32,791 nucleotides of DNA, taken from the NCBI GenBank assembly GCA_022641735.1, contig JALCDQ010000017.1, positions 1 to 32,791 of the forward strand, in the 5' to 3' direction. The notes under the pieces are model-generated. The model did no database searches and had not been told where the DNA came from. It saw only the letters and a list, made by a program, of their open reading frames with translations. This DNA comes from Prevotella sp. Its GTDB lineage: Bacteria; Bacteroidota; Bacteroidia; Bacteroidales; Bacteroidaceae. Shown here one piece after another: positions 1 through 7,159 of the stretch (within the stretch, counting starts at the first letter, position 1; the number at the start of each line of letters is the position of its first letter). The translations under genes were made by a program, and so were the position numbers.

Positions 1-6
1 ACGTTG

Positions 7-38
7 CAAATATAGCAAAAGACATTTAATCTTGCAAG
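7..38 (-). promoter_or_regulatory. Bacteroidota-type promoter pointing off the left edge
   Basis: On the minus strand a -7 box TATATTTG (7-14) matches TANNTTTG, and CTTG (35-38), one mismatch from the TTTG -33 box, lies exactly 20 bp upstream. It would start a leftward transcript whose first gene is outside the window. It lies just beyond the stop of the 94-618 gene. Confidence 0.5.
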
Positions 39-93
39 AACTTTGCTCATTATTTTTATTTATTTTCAGAATAAGTCACATCCTATCCATGAT

Positions 94-618
94 TCAAGTG
101 CTTTGATATTCAAATTCATAGGGGAATAGCCAGCCTACCTTTTGCAAATAAGTCAATAGCCCCTCGTTAAAATGAAACCCTAAGATGATGGTGTCATCAT
201 GGATATAATTATATTTGCAGATGTCATGTACATATTTCATAGGATGGCCATTAACCGTTCTCTCCTTCACATACCAGCCATTTAAAGCACATGCCACTCT
301 AAGATTTTTGGGGGTATAACGCAATCCCACTCTCCCTAACTTCAGGTTTTTCAGGATGGTAGTCTTAAATATCTTCTTGCCATGAGGGTATGACATGTAG
401 AATTGTTGCGTGGCTGCTTCTCTCGAAACAAATTGCCCTACCGAGAAGATAGCCACATGCATGGAATAGATGCTGCACTTCTCGTATAGGTTCAGTTGCT
501 TGCCATTCTCTAATTTTGCGATACAGCCCTGCTGGATAGTGCTTGAAGTAGCCCATACCAGTAGATTGATGATGGCGAGAACGTTCAATACGACTATTAC
601 CAAAACGGCTCTCTTCAA
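94..618 (-). CDS. Membrane-anchored protein of unknown family
   Basis: This 174-residue protein is not recognised. Residues 4-24 form one strongly hydrophobic segment, best read as a signal anchor or uncleaved signal peptide, so most of the protein probably lies in the periplasm. The exported part has four cysteines (in the contexts QGC, EKC, VAC and DIC), which would allow two disulfides. The rest is mixed alpha/beta with many aromatic residues and no catalytic motif I can name. It is last in a leftward run of genes, 72 bp after the four-TM protein, with no promoter seen in that gap, so it is probably co-transcribed with them. A role in the cell envelope is inferred from the neighbours only. 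Confidence 0.6.
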   Translation of the reverse strand: MKRAVLVIVVLNVLAIINLLVWATSSTIQQGCIAKLENGKQLNLYEKCSIYSMHVAIFSVGQFVSREAATQQFYMSYPHGKKIFKTTILKNLKLGRVGLRYTPKNLRVACALNGWYVKERTVNGHPMKYVHDICKYNYIHDDTIILGFHFNEGLLTYLQKVGWLFPYEFEYQST

Positions 619-690
619 TGTTTTTTGATGTTCTTTTTCATTTGTTTATTGTATAAAAACATTAAACAGCTTTTTCCTATTATTTATAAT

Positions 691-1188
691 TTAATCTTTA
701 GCTCTGCCAAGAATCCCTTTCCAGAAACTATTCTTATGAGGAAAGGCGAAATAAGTCAAGACACCATTCACAAAGATAATCAAGAAAAACAACTCCAAAT
801 ATATAATCATATTAGCGTGGGCATAAGTAGTACCACATTGAGCAGCAATCGCTTGGAAATCATGCAGGCACGCATTGAAGACATCTGGAATTGGATTTTC
901 CGCAGATTGAGGTACTTCTTCGTAATGTTCTATCATTAAATCCCCAATAAAACAATATGCCATGGTGTAAAGACCAGATATTGGCAATAGATAGAGAGAA
1001 ACCCATCTATGTCGGTTCTTGTATATTCTGACGCAAAGCCCGATGATGATTGGAATGGTGGACAACACGCATATTATAGGCCACCAATAGATGCAAATGT
1101 TCACACTTGTTTCTTTATAATCCCATCCAAGGCACAAGCCTATCACGTAAAGGCATCCGCACAGTATTTCAAAGATAATATCCATCAT
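691..1188 (-). CDS. Small integral membrane protein, about four TM segments
   Basis: This 165-residue protein is not recognised. Hydrophobic stretches near residues 5-22, 33-53, 65-85 and 127-148 suggest four membrane helices. A soluble loop of about 40 residues between the third and fourth contains two cysteines and acidic residues. Its start codon overlaps the stop codon of the upstream 94-residue protein as ATGA (1185-1188), the usual sign of translational coupling and often of a shared complex. A second ATG follows immediately and could be the real start. No transporter or enzyme signature is visible. Confidence 0.6.
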   Translation of the reverse strand: MMDIIFEILCGCLYVIGLCLGWDYKETSVNICIYWWPIICVLSTIPIIIGLCVRIYKNRHRWVSLYLLPISGLYTMAYCFIGDLMIEHYEEVPQSAENPIPDVFNACLHDFQAIAAQCGTTYAHANMIIYLELFFLIIFVNGVLTYFAFPHKNSFWKGILGRAKD

Positions 1189-1469
1189 AGTGATTTCTTT
1201 TTATTTGAAGTTTTTATGTTGTGAATGAATAGCACAATCGTAAGGATTATCCAATAAGGGATCGTTAACATCATGCCCCTTAAGATGTTGCTAAGCCAAA
1301 ATTTAGATGCAGGCGTATATATGGGAATATCGTAGAACCCCCAGTCTTTAGGCGCCATCCTTTCCATCATAGCATATACTACGCTACAGAAAGTTTTGGC
1401 ATCTGCCATAATTGCTAATAGCATTAATGCCAATGTAACGCCAATAATGATTTTTATAATCTTTTTCAT
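1185..1469 (-). CDS. Small membrane protein, two TM segments
   Basis: This 94-residue protein has hydrophobic helices at about residues 5-22 and 62-85, separated by about 40 polar and aromatic residues, with a lysine-rich C-terminus. Both ends are probably cytoplasmic and the loop periplasmic. No family is recognised. It lies 121 bp after the L,D-transpeptidase gene; no TANNTTTG box was found in that gap. It overlaps the next gene by 4 bp (ATGA). It is small, and the coding call rests on the coupling and the clear membrane topology. Confidence 0.55.
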   Translation of the reverse strand: MKKIIKIIIGVTLALMLLAIMADAKTFCSVVYAMMERMAPKDWGFYDIPIYTPASKFWLSNILRGMMLTIPYWIILTIVLFIHNIKTSNKKKSL

Positions 1470-1590
1470 ATTATGTAAGTAAAATCGTTTCTATTATATA
1501 CTGGAAAAGCCAAAAGGTAAATGCCAGATGAATTATGCTTGGCAAAACAAGCAAGAGCATAACAGCAAAAGTCGTCTTTTGGTAAAGTAT

Positions 1591-2220
1591 TTATTTGTGA
1601 GCCCATAATAAAAGAGGTGTCTTGTCGTTTTTGAGGATATTCTTCAATGCCGCAAAAGTCTTGTGGTCTGTTACGAAACAACCATAGCTGACGTTCCCAA
1701 AGGGAGCTGGCAGATACCATTTCGAACAGAAAGTGACTTCTTTGCGCGGATGTATGAGGATACACCTTTTGCGTGCATTGTCATTGATACCTTTATCCAA
1801 TCCATCAACTCTGAAGCTGGGATCGCCGTAAGTAGTGACATGATACTCTCTAACGAGAAAATATCCGAGACATGAACACTTGCTGGCATTCACATTGCTG
1901 AAGTCTGCTTTCCATGGTGTTGACTTTCCGCCGACTCCATGTGACATGATACTTTTCGCAATAACTTTGTTCTTGTCAAAGTTGAAGATGAAGAATCGGG
2001 GAGCACCCACAAATCTTCCATAATCCACAATGATGCAATAATGCTGATTATATCCATTTTGCTGGCATCTTGACAACATTTCGCTTACTTCTTTTTGTGG
2101 TATTTTGGACTTTGATTTCCTTGCAATGACATCATATCCGATGGTGGAAAAGAGCGCAACTGCAATTACAATAAGGGTAATGCCTAATATGCGTTTCGTT
2201 TTGCTTTTAAAATTTTTCAT
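1591..2220 (-). CDS. YkuD-like murein L,D-transpeptidase catalytic domain protein
   Basis: A 209-residue protein with an N-terminal membrane anchor (residues 11-33), so the catalytic part faces the periplasm. The body matches the L,D-transpeptidase group often called YkuD_2: SHG at 93-95, FSN at 107-109, a CLGYF segment near 117-121, a G-L-x-x-G-x-N stretch around 140-146, a conserved His at 157 (ILIHP) and the catalytic motif SYGC with Cys181. Such enzymes form or exchange 3-3 cross-links or attach groups to peptidoglycan stem peptides through a cysteine acyl-enzyme. It has seven cysteines, unusual for the family and suggestive of disulfides. It starts 11 bp after the NlpC-like gene, so the two are probably one transcript. 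The fold call is firm; the specific reaction is inferred. Confidence 0.8.
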   Translation of the reverse strand: MKNFKSKTKRILGITLIVIAVALFSTIGYDVIARKSKSKIPQKEVSEMLSRCQQNGYNQHYCIIVDYGRFVGAPRFFIFNFDKNKVIAKSIMSHGVGGKSTPWKADFSNVNASKCSCLGYFLVREYHVTTYGDPSFRVDGLDKGINDNARKRCILIHPRKEVTFCSKWYLPAPFGNVSYGCFVTDHKTFAALKNILKNDKTPLLLWAHK

Positions 2221-2231
2221 TCTTATAATTA

Positions 2232-2777
2232 TTAAAAGGTGTATCGATAATATCTTGCTTTTGTATAGAAAAACTTTGAGAATATGCCGTAAGGTACATG
2301 TTTCTGATAATCGAAAGAGTGAAACCAGCCGTCACTTTGGTCCATCAGCGGGCCCAAGAGTGATTCGCCAATATATATAGCAGCGTGAGAAGCCGTGCTT
2401 CCATGATAAAATATAATCAAATCTCCCGGTTTCCTTTGACTCGCCTTAACCTCATGAAAGCCCCATTTCATAGGCATTCTGACAAAATCAGGACAATAGG
2501 AGCAGTTGTCAGATTTGTTGTAAAAACTGGTTGCGGTATTGATGCATGTGAGTGGATGGAATTTCCCGGAAGTCGGATAATTCTTGCAGGCACTCCTTGC
2601 AATCGATGGGTTGGTGCAATGGCTGAAGTCATTGTTGGGCTCAGAGCATGCTTCTGCTCTCTGAACAACCGCAGAGCCATGCGTATTGGATAGGTTTCGA
2701 GTGCCAATCCATAGCAGAATAGGGATTAGCAAGATGATTCCCAATGTCCAAAGACAACCTTTTCGGATTTTTTTCAT
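2232..2777 (-). CDS. Putative NlpC/P60-like cysteine peptidase, membrane anchored
   Basis: A 181-residue protein with an N-terminal hydrophobic segment (residues 9-25). The C-terminal half looks like a papain-like NlpC/P60 domain: a candidate nucleophile Cys78 (LTCIN) at the start of a helix, a KPGDLIIFY strand (116-124) and SHAAIYIGES (130-139) with the candidate base His131. Enzymes of this fold cut peptidoglycan stem peptides or related amides. The third catalytic residue is not certain. Seven cysteines, including CSYC at 92-95, suggest an oxidised, disulfide-stabilised exported protein. Next to an L,D-transpeptidase, a joint role in peptidoglycan remodelling is the natural inference, but the sequence is divergent and an unrelated amidase function is possible. 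Confidence 0.65.
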   Translation of the reverse strand: MKKIRKGCLWTLGIILLIPILLWIGTRNLSNTHGSAVVQRAEACSEPNNDFSHCTNPSIARSACKNYPTSGKFHPLTCINTATSFYNKSDNCSYCPDFVRMPMKWGFHEVKASQRKPGDLIIFYHGSTASHAAIYIGESLLGPLMDQSDGWFHSFDYQKHVPYGIFSKFFYTKARYYRYTF

Positions 2778-2828
2778 AATTGATTCACTTGAGTATTCTT
2801 ATAAATGACTATTTGTCGGGCGCCCCTT

Positions 2829-2975
2829 TCATTTATGGAAAAACGACAAAACAGGGCTTTCTTCAATGAAAAAACTTCGAAAATAAGGATGCCCTAAACC
2901 GATGCTGACGGCTATAAGTCCCATCGCTATTGATATTTGCTCGATGACGTCGGGATTTAATGTTGTTATATTCAT
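2829..2975 (-). CDS. Possible 48-residue membrane peptide, first gene of the envelope operon
   Basis: A short reading frame starting at the ATG 2975-2973 and ending in TGA. The product begins MNITTLNPDVIEQ and has a hydrophobic, glycine-containing central stretch. It lies 51 bp upstream of the NlpC-like gene and about 50 bp downstream of a good -7 promoter box (3026-3033). That position favours a translated leader gene, but it is too short for coding statistics and no family is recognised. It may instead be chance or a remnant. Confidence 0.3.
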   Translation of the reverse strand: MNITTLNPDVIEQISIAMGLIAVSIGLGHPYFRSFFIEESPVLSFFHK

Positions 2976-3025
2976 ATTCTTTCGCTTTTTAGTAAATCAT
3001 TTATTCCAATATACCCCTTGAATGG

Positions 3026-3060
3026 CAAAGGTAAATGGATTATTCAATCATTTCGTCAAA
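3026..3060 (-). promoter_or_regulatory. Candidate promoter of the leftward envelope operon
   Basis: Minus-strand -7 box TACCTTTG (3026-3033) matches TANNTTTG exactly. The nearest TTTG (3057-3060) is 23 bp upstream, slightly longer than the usual 19-21. It is placed to transcribe the small frame at 2975 and the genes beyond. Confidence 0.4.
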
Positions 3061-3130
3061 TTCGGCTGGTTATGCCCTTTAAAGTGTCGTTTTCAATGGC
3101 TAAAGACTATTGGCGGAAATTACAACCCCG

Positions 3131-3196
3131 GTTTGTAACCACATTACAAACCGTTTGTAACGTGGTTACACGTCGTTTGTAATGTGATTACACACC
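3131..3196. repeat. Three tandem 22-bp units, each an inverted repeat
   Basis: Units at 3131-3152, 3153-3174 and 3175-3196 all begin GTTTGTAA. Each holds a dyad with a 3-bp centre: TGTAAC-CAC-ATTACA, TGTAAC-GTG-GTTACA and TGTAAT-GTG-ATTACA. The second and third dyads are perfect; the first has one mismatch. A weaker fourth unit may follow to 3218. The array lies between the GH3 gene's terminator and the candidate envelope-operon promoter. Confidence 0.8.
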
Positions 3197-3312
3197 GAGA
3201 GTAATATGGCAATTAGATACCTTCATTGCGGTCATCAATAATTATTTCGATAATAGAAGGTCACGAAAAGACCTCTTTCCTTTAAGATTCTTGCGGTTAT
3301 ACTGTCATTTTT
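3197..3312. other. Intergenic, no gene seen
   Basis: This is the remainder of the stretch without a convincing gene between the 22-bp array and the GH3 terminator. Apart from a degenerate possible fourth repeat unit at its left end, I see no coding frame, promoter or RNA structure that I can support. Confidence 0.5.
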
Positions 3313-3350
3313 CCTCACAGGGCTGGTTATTGTCCGCCAGCCCGATGAGG
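3313..3350 (-). terminator. Stem-loop terminator of the GH3 gene
   Basis: A stem of CCTCA and GGGCTGG (3313-3326) pairs with CCAGCCC and TGAGG (3337-3350), with one two-base internal mismatch and a loop of about 10 bases. It sits 6 bp beyond the stop codon of the leftward GH3 gene. A U-run on the leftward side is lacking, so termination strength is uncertain. Confidence 0.6.
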
Positions 3351-3356
3351 ATTCCT

Positions 3357-5525
3357 TTATAGGTCAAAGTCAGCTGTTGAGGTGCTGATACCCAGTTCTT
3401 TGGTGCGTTCCATAGGAGCTGCGCCACCTACAACAATGTGATATCGGCCCTTGAGCAGACGGGCTGAGCCATCAGCCTGAATAGTCTTGAGCTGTTCGGC
3501 AGCAACCTCGAAATCCACGGTCGTTGATTGTTGAGGCTCCAGATGCACGCGACGGAAAGCCACAAGAGATGATTGCGGTGATGAGATTCCTGCTGTTGGG
3601 GTCTGCAAATAGACTTGCGCCACCTCATCGACAGCAAGTTTTCCGGTATTGGTCAGTTGAGCCTCTACGTGCAACGGAGCATCTTTGCGGGCAGCCACTG
3701 TAGCTACGGCATTGGCATATTGCACATGAGAGTAGGACAGACCATATCCGAAAGGATACATCACGCCGTGCTTCATATATTTATAAGTACGTCCCTGCAT
3801 GGAATAATCATCAAAAGCAGGCAGCACATCGACTGATTCCGGGAAGGTGATAGGCAGACGTCCGCTGAAGTTGGCATCGCCGAAGAGCAGGTCGGCTAAA
3901 GCCTCACCGCCTTCTTGACCTGGATACCAAGCCATGACAACGGCATCAGCAAGTTGCGAAATTTCCCTTACGTCGATAGGACTTCCACCCGTCAGAATGA
4001 CTACGAGATGGCCTTTATGGTCCTTGCTGACTTCCCGCAGATATTCCATTTGTGATTCCGGCAAGGTGATATGGTTGCGGTCGCCATTGGCATCTGACTC
4101 TATGGCGTCGCCTTCCTCTCCTTCTGTATTGCCGTCGTTGCCCATTACCAAGATGGAAATATCAGCATATTTGCCTTCCCAAGCGCCACTGTTGCGGTTT
4201 TCTTTCGTTCCATTCAGCACGAAACCTTTGTGATAATTCACGCTAGTGCCGTTGCTTACCTTATTCATAATGCCTTCCAGATAAGTGCTATAATGATTTG
4301 AGAGCCCGAAATAATTGCCCATCAGGTCGAAAGCATCGCTTGCTCCCGGGCCTGCCACAAAGATAGTGTGTGCCTTTTTATCAAGAGGCAGCACGTTGTC
4401 ATTCTTCAATAGCACCATGCCTTCTTTGGCTGCACGCAGAGATAATGCAGTATGAGCAGGGCTGCAGATTTCCGTTTCTGACACTTGATTATAAGGACAG
4501 GCATTGTCGGGTTGAAGAATACCCAGTTTTAAGCGCGTCATCATAAGCGGCAAGAGGGCTTTGTCGAGGTCCTTTTCAGTAATCAGATGCTGATCGAGAG
4601 CGTCCTTTAATGCCTTAAAAGTACTTCCACATTCCAAATTCAGTCCTGCTTTGATGGCAATGGCAGCAGCTTCCGCTTCGGTTTTAGCTATGTGATGGCC
4701 TGAATGAATGTCAGTTACGGCACCACAGTCAGATACGATATGCCCACGGAAACCCCATTGTTTGCGTAGGATATCAGTCAAAAGAAACTTGCTTCCCGAA
4801 CAACTTTCACCATATAGACTATTATAAGCGCCCATGATGGTTTCCACGTGGCCCTGTTGAACAAGCATCTTGAATTGAGGCAGATAAGTCTCGTATAAGT
4901 CCCGATAAGAAGGCTTTACATCAGCAGTGTGACGTGTACTTTCAGGTCCGGAATGAACGGCAAAGTGCTTGCCGCAAGCCCCCACTCGCAGATAGAATGG
5001 GTCATCACCCTGCATCCCTTTAACATAAGCCGTTCCAAGTGTTCCTGTCAGGAATGGATCTTCTCCATAAGTCTCCATGCCACGGCCCCATCGTGGGTCT
5101 CGGAAGATGTTTACATTCGGTGCCCAAAAGGTCAATCCGGCATATTGTGAATAGTTCTTCAGCTGTTGAGCAATGATATATTTGGCACGTCCTTCTGTGC
5201 CTATGGCGCATCCAATCTCTTTGATGAGCGGCTCATCGAAGGTTGCGCCCATGCAGATAGGTTGCGGAAAGACGGTAGCCCGTCCATCCCGGCCGACACC
5301 ATGAAGGGATTCGCTCCACCAGTTATATGGCTTAAGACCAAGGCGCTCAATACCCGGAGCCTCGTTCATCAGTTGGCTGATTTTCTCATCAATGGTCATT
5401 TGGCTGATAAACTGCTCAGCCGTACGTGTCATGGCCTTTTCTTTTTCACTCTGCGCATGGATAGTCGATAAAGGCAAAGCCATGGCAATGATGATAATTA
5501 TCATCATGTGTTTTAACTGTTTCAT
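3357..5525 (-). CDS. GH3 glycoside hydrolase, beta-xylosidase-like
   Basis: A secreted family 3 glycosidase of 722 residues. The signal peptide begins MKQLKHMMIIIIIAMALPL and probably ends near HA-Q (about 24/25). The NWWSESLHGVGR stretch (69-79) is typical of the Xyl3A/beta-xylosidase and arabinofuranosidase branch. GKHFAVHSGPE (185-195) is part of the substrate site, and Asp266 in SDCGAV is the expected nucleophile of this retaining family. The alpha/beta sandwich follows, then a C-terminal Fn3-like domain from about residue 600 (FGYGLSY). An in-frame ATG at 5582 was rejected because it lies upstream of the promoter at 5552-5583. The enzyme probably removes xylose or a related sugar from oligosaccharides in the periplasm. 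It is divergent from the GH29 operon and has a housekeeping promoter, so its control may differ from the rest of the locus. Confidence 0.93.
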   Translation of the reverse strand: MKQLKHMMIIIIIAMALPLSTIHAQSEKEKAMTRTAEQFISQMTIDEKISQLMNEAPGIERLGLKPYNWWSESLHGVGRDGRATVFPQPICMGATFDEPLIKEIGCAIGTEGRAKYIIAQQLKNYSQYAGLTFWAPNVNIFRDPRWGRGMETYGEDPFLTGTLGTAYVKGMQGDDPFYLRVGACGKHFAVHSGPESTRHTADVKPSYRDLYETYLPQFKMLVQQGHVETIMGAYNSLYGESCSGSKFLLTDILRKQWGFRGHIVSDCGAVTDIHSGHHIAKTEAEAAAIAIKAGLNLECGSTFKALKDALDQHLITEKDLDKALLPLMMTRLKLGILQPDNACPYNQVSETEICSPAHTALSLRAAKEGMVLLKNDNVLPLDKKAHTIFVAGPGASDAFDLMGNYFGLSNHYSTYLEGIMNKVSNGTSVNYHKGFVLNGTKENRNSGAWEGKYADISILVMGNDGNTEGEEGDAIESDANGDRNHITLPESQMEYLREVSKDHKGHLVVILTGGSPIDVREISQLADAVVMAWYPGQEGGEALADLLFGDANFSGRLPITFPESVDVLPAFDDYSMQGRTYKYMKHGVMYPFGYGLSYSHVQYANAVATVAARKDAPLHVEAQLTNTGKLAVDEVAQVYLQTPTAGISSPQSSLVAFRRVHLEPQQSTTVDFEVAAEQLKTIQADGSARLLKGRYHIVVGGAAPMERTKELGISTSTADFDL

Positions 5526-5551
5526 CTTTTTAAAATGTTTAGTTTCTGTGA

Positions 5552-5583
5552 CAAATGTAGATAAAAAATAGTTATGATGCAAA
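5552..5583 (-). promoter_or_regulatory. Housekeeping promoter of the leftward GH3 gene
   Basis: Minus strand TTTG (5580-5583), a 20-bp spacer, then TACATTTG (5552-5559) exactly fits the Bacteroidota consensus TTTG-N20-TANNTTTG. The expected start point leaves a leader of about 20 nt before the ATG at 5525, which fixes the start codon. Confidence 0.85.
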
Positions 5584-5703
5584 TTTCGGATGACTTATAT
5601 TCACTTTAATAAATGAAAGAAGGCTTTCAACCCCTTATAAAGGAGAACGGTTTTTATATTAAAAGTAAGTTAAAGCAATGGAAAAGGAGGTACAAAAGTG
5701 CGG

Positions 5704-5735
5704 AAAAGTTGTCTATTTAAGTGTAATTGCTAATA
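5704..5735 (+). promoter_or_regulatory. Putative ECF-sigma promoter of the GH29 operon
   Basis: AAAAGTTGTCT (5704-5714), 10 bp, then AATTGCTAATA (5725-5735). The same two blocks with the same 10-bp spacing occur upstream of susC (16256-16287), and there is no TANNTTTG box here. GTTGTC would serve as -35 and GCTAATA as -10. Assigning it to the sigma factor at 14390 is inference from conservation and context. Confidence 0.55.
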
Positions 5736-5769
5736 GCGAGACAATCAGTTTAACTAATTCATAAACCTT

Positions 5770-7149
5770 ATGGGAAAAGCATCATTGTTGCGTATATTTC
5801 TAACGTTTCTGTTCTTATCGTTAAGTATGGATTCATTCGTGAAGGGGCAGAATATCGTTTGTCCTAACAAGACACAAATGGAATGGGCTGATGATGAGAT
5901 AGGCGTACTCATCCATTTTGATATGCCTGTTTTTCAGCCGGAATATGATTGGGAGAAGTTCGGAACGAATCCCAGTGCGAAGATATTCAATCCCACGGAA
6001 TTGAATACTGACCAATGGATTGCCACAGCAAAGAAACTTGGTGCAAAATATGCGATTCTCGTGGCAAAACATTGCAGCGGATTCAGTCTTTGGCCAACTT
6101 CGGCGCATGAATACAGTGTGAAGAATTCGCCATGGGAAAATGGTCAGGGCGACATCGTGAAGCGATTTATAAACTCGTGCAAGAAATATGGTGTCAAGCC
6201 AGGTATCTATGCCAGCACATGGTTTAATGGTTATCTTTATGTAAAAGATGGAGTTGTGCAGCCAGGTTCACCTGTTACACAGAAAGAATATAACGACATT
6301 GTTGTCAAGCAGTTGACAGAATTATGGACAAACTACGGCAAACTCTTCGAGGTCTGGTTTGATGGTGGACTGCTCTCTATAGATAAAGGTGGGGCTGATG
6401 TGCTGTCTTTACTCCGCAAATTGCAGCCTGAAGTCATTGCTTTTCAAGGCCCTTATGGCTATAAAAATCTGATAAGGTGGGTAGGAAATGAGGTTGGTGC
6501 AGCCCCTTATCCTTGTTGGGCTACAGCCGATTCCACGACAAATTCAGATGGTATCGTCGTTGTGGAAGGCCTCAATGGCCGTGCGGAGGCACCCTATTGG
6601 TGTCCGGGAGAATCCGATTTCACCCTTCGTTGGAAGAAAGCCTTTCAAGGGGGATGGTTCTGGCATAAAGACCAAGACAAGATGATGTATACTCTTGACG
6701 AACTGATGCAACGTTACGTGACCAGCGTAGGGCATAATACCAATATGCTTCTCGGTATGGTCGTGGATAATCGTGGCCTTGTTCCCGATGCCGATGTGAA
6801 GAGAATCACAGAATTCGGCAATGAGATAAAACGCGAATATGGTCATCCTCTGGCTACTGTAAGTAGCAACGGGGATGTGTGCGAAATCAAACTAAAGACA
6901 CCAACATCTGTCAACCGAATAGTACTTCAAGAGGATATTTCCAAAGGAGAAAGGGTGTTGGAATATAAAGTCACCGGACTTTCTAAGGGAAAGTGGATAA
7001 CACTCGCCAAGGGTTCTAACATCGGGCATAAGCATATTGATGTGTTTTCGCCACGAATGGTTACATGTTTGAAGCTCACAGTAACGAAAGAGAAGGCAAC
7101 GCCAATTATCCGTAACTTCTCTGTATTTAAAGCATTAAAGGCAAATTAG
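5770..7149 (+). CDS. GH29 alpha-L-fucosidase
   Basis: A secreted family 29 fucosidase of 459 residues. The signal peptide (MGKASLLRIFLTFLFLSLS onward) is cleaved around residue 25-27. The catalytic barrel holds IHF (48-50), KHCSGFSLW (100-108), equivalent to the family's KHHDGF-type motif, and the nucleophile Asp198 in VWFDGG. An NTNMLLGMVVDNRG segment near 325-338 is the usual end of the barrel, and a small beta domain follows. The enzyme releases terminal alpha-L-fucose from oligosaccharides. KHCSGF in place of the common KHHDGF is a variation in the substrate pocket. The first 20 or so codons and the leader closely match those of susC at 16321 and not other GH29 genes I know. It is the first gene of a four-gene operon and ends 10 bp before the next start. 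Confidence 0.9.
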   Translation: MGKASLLRIFLTFLFLSLSMDSFVKGQNIVCPNKTQMEWADDEIGVLIHFDMPVFQPEYDWEKFGTNPSAKIFNPTELNTDQWIATAKKLGAKYAILVAKHCSGFSLWPTSAHEYSVKNSPWENGQGDIVKRFINSCKKYGVKPGIYASTWFNGYLYVKDGVVQPGSPVTQKEYNDIVVKQLTELWTNYGKLFEVWFDGGLLSIDKGGADVLSLLRKLQPEVIAFQGPYGYKNLIRWVGNEVGAAPYPCWATADSTTNSDGIVVVEGLNGRAEAPYWCPGESDFTLRWKKAFQGGWFWHKDQDKMMYTLDELMQRYVTSVGHNTNMLLGMVVDNRGLVPDADVKRITEFGNEIKREYGHPLATVSSNGDVCEIKLKTPTSVNRIVLQEDISKGERVLEYKVTGLSKGKWITLAKGSNIGHKHIDVFSPRMVTCLKLTVTKEKATPIIRNFSVFKALKAN

Positions 7150-7159
7150 ATTAAAAAGG

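Noticed and set aside
5526..5582. N-terminal extension of the leftward GH3 gene to an ATG at 5582
   Set aside because: The extension lies upstream of the predicted start point of a near-perfect promoter (5552-5583), and the residues before MKQLKH would spoil the signal peptide.
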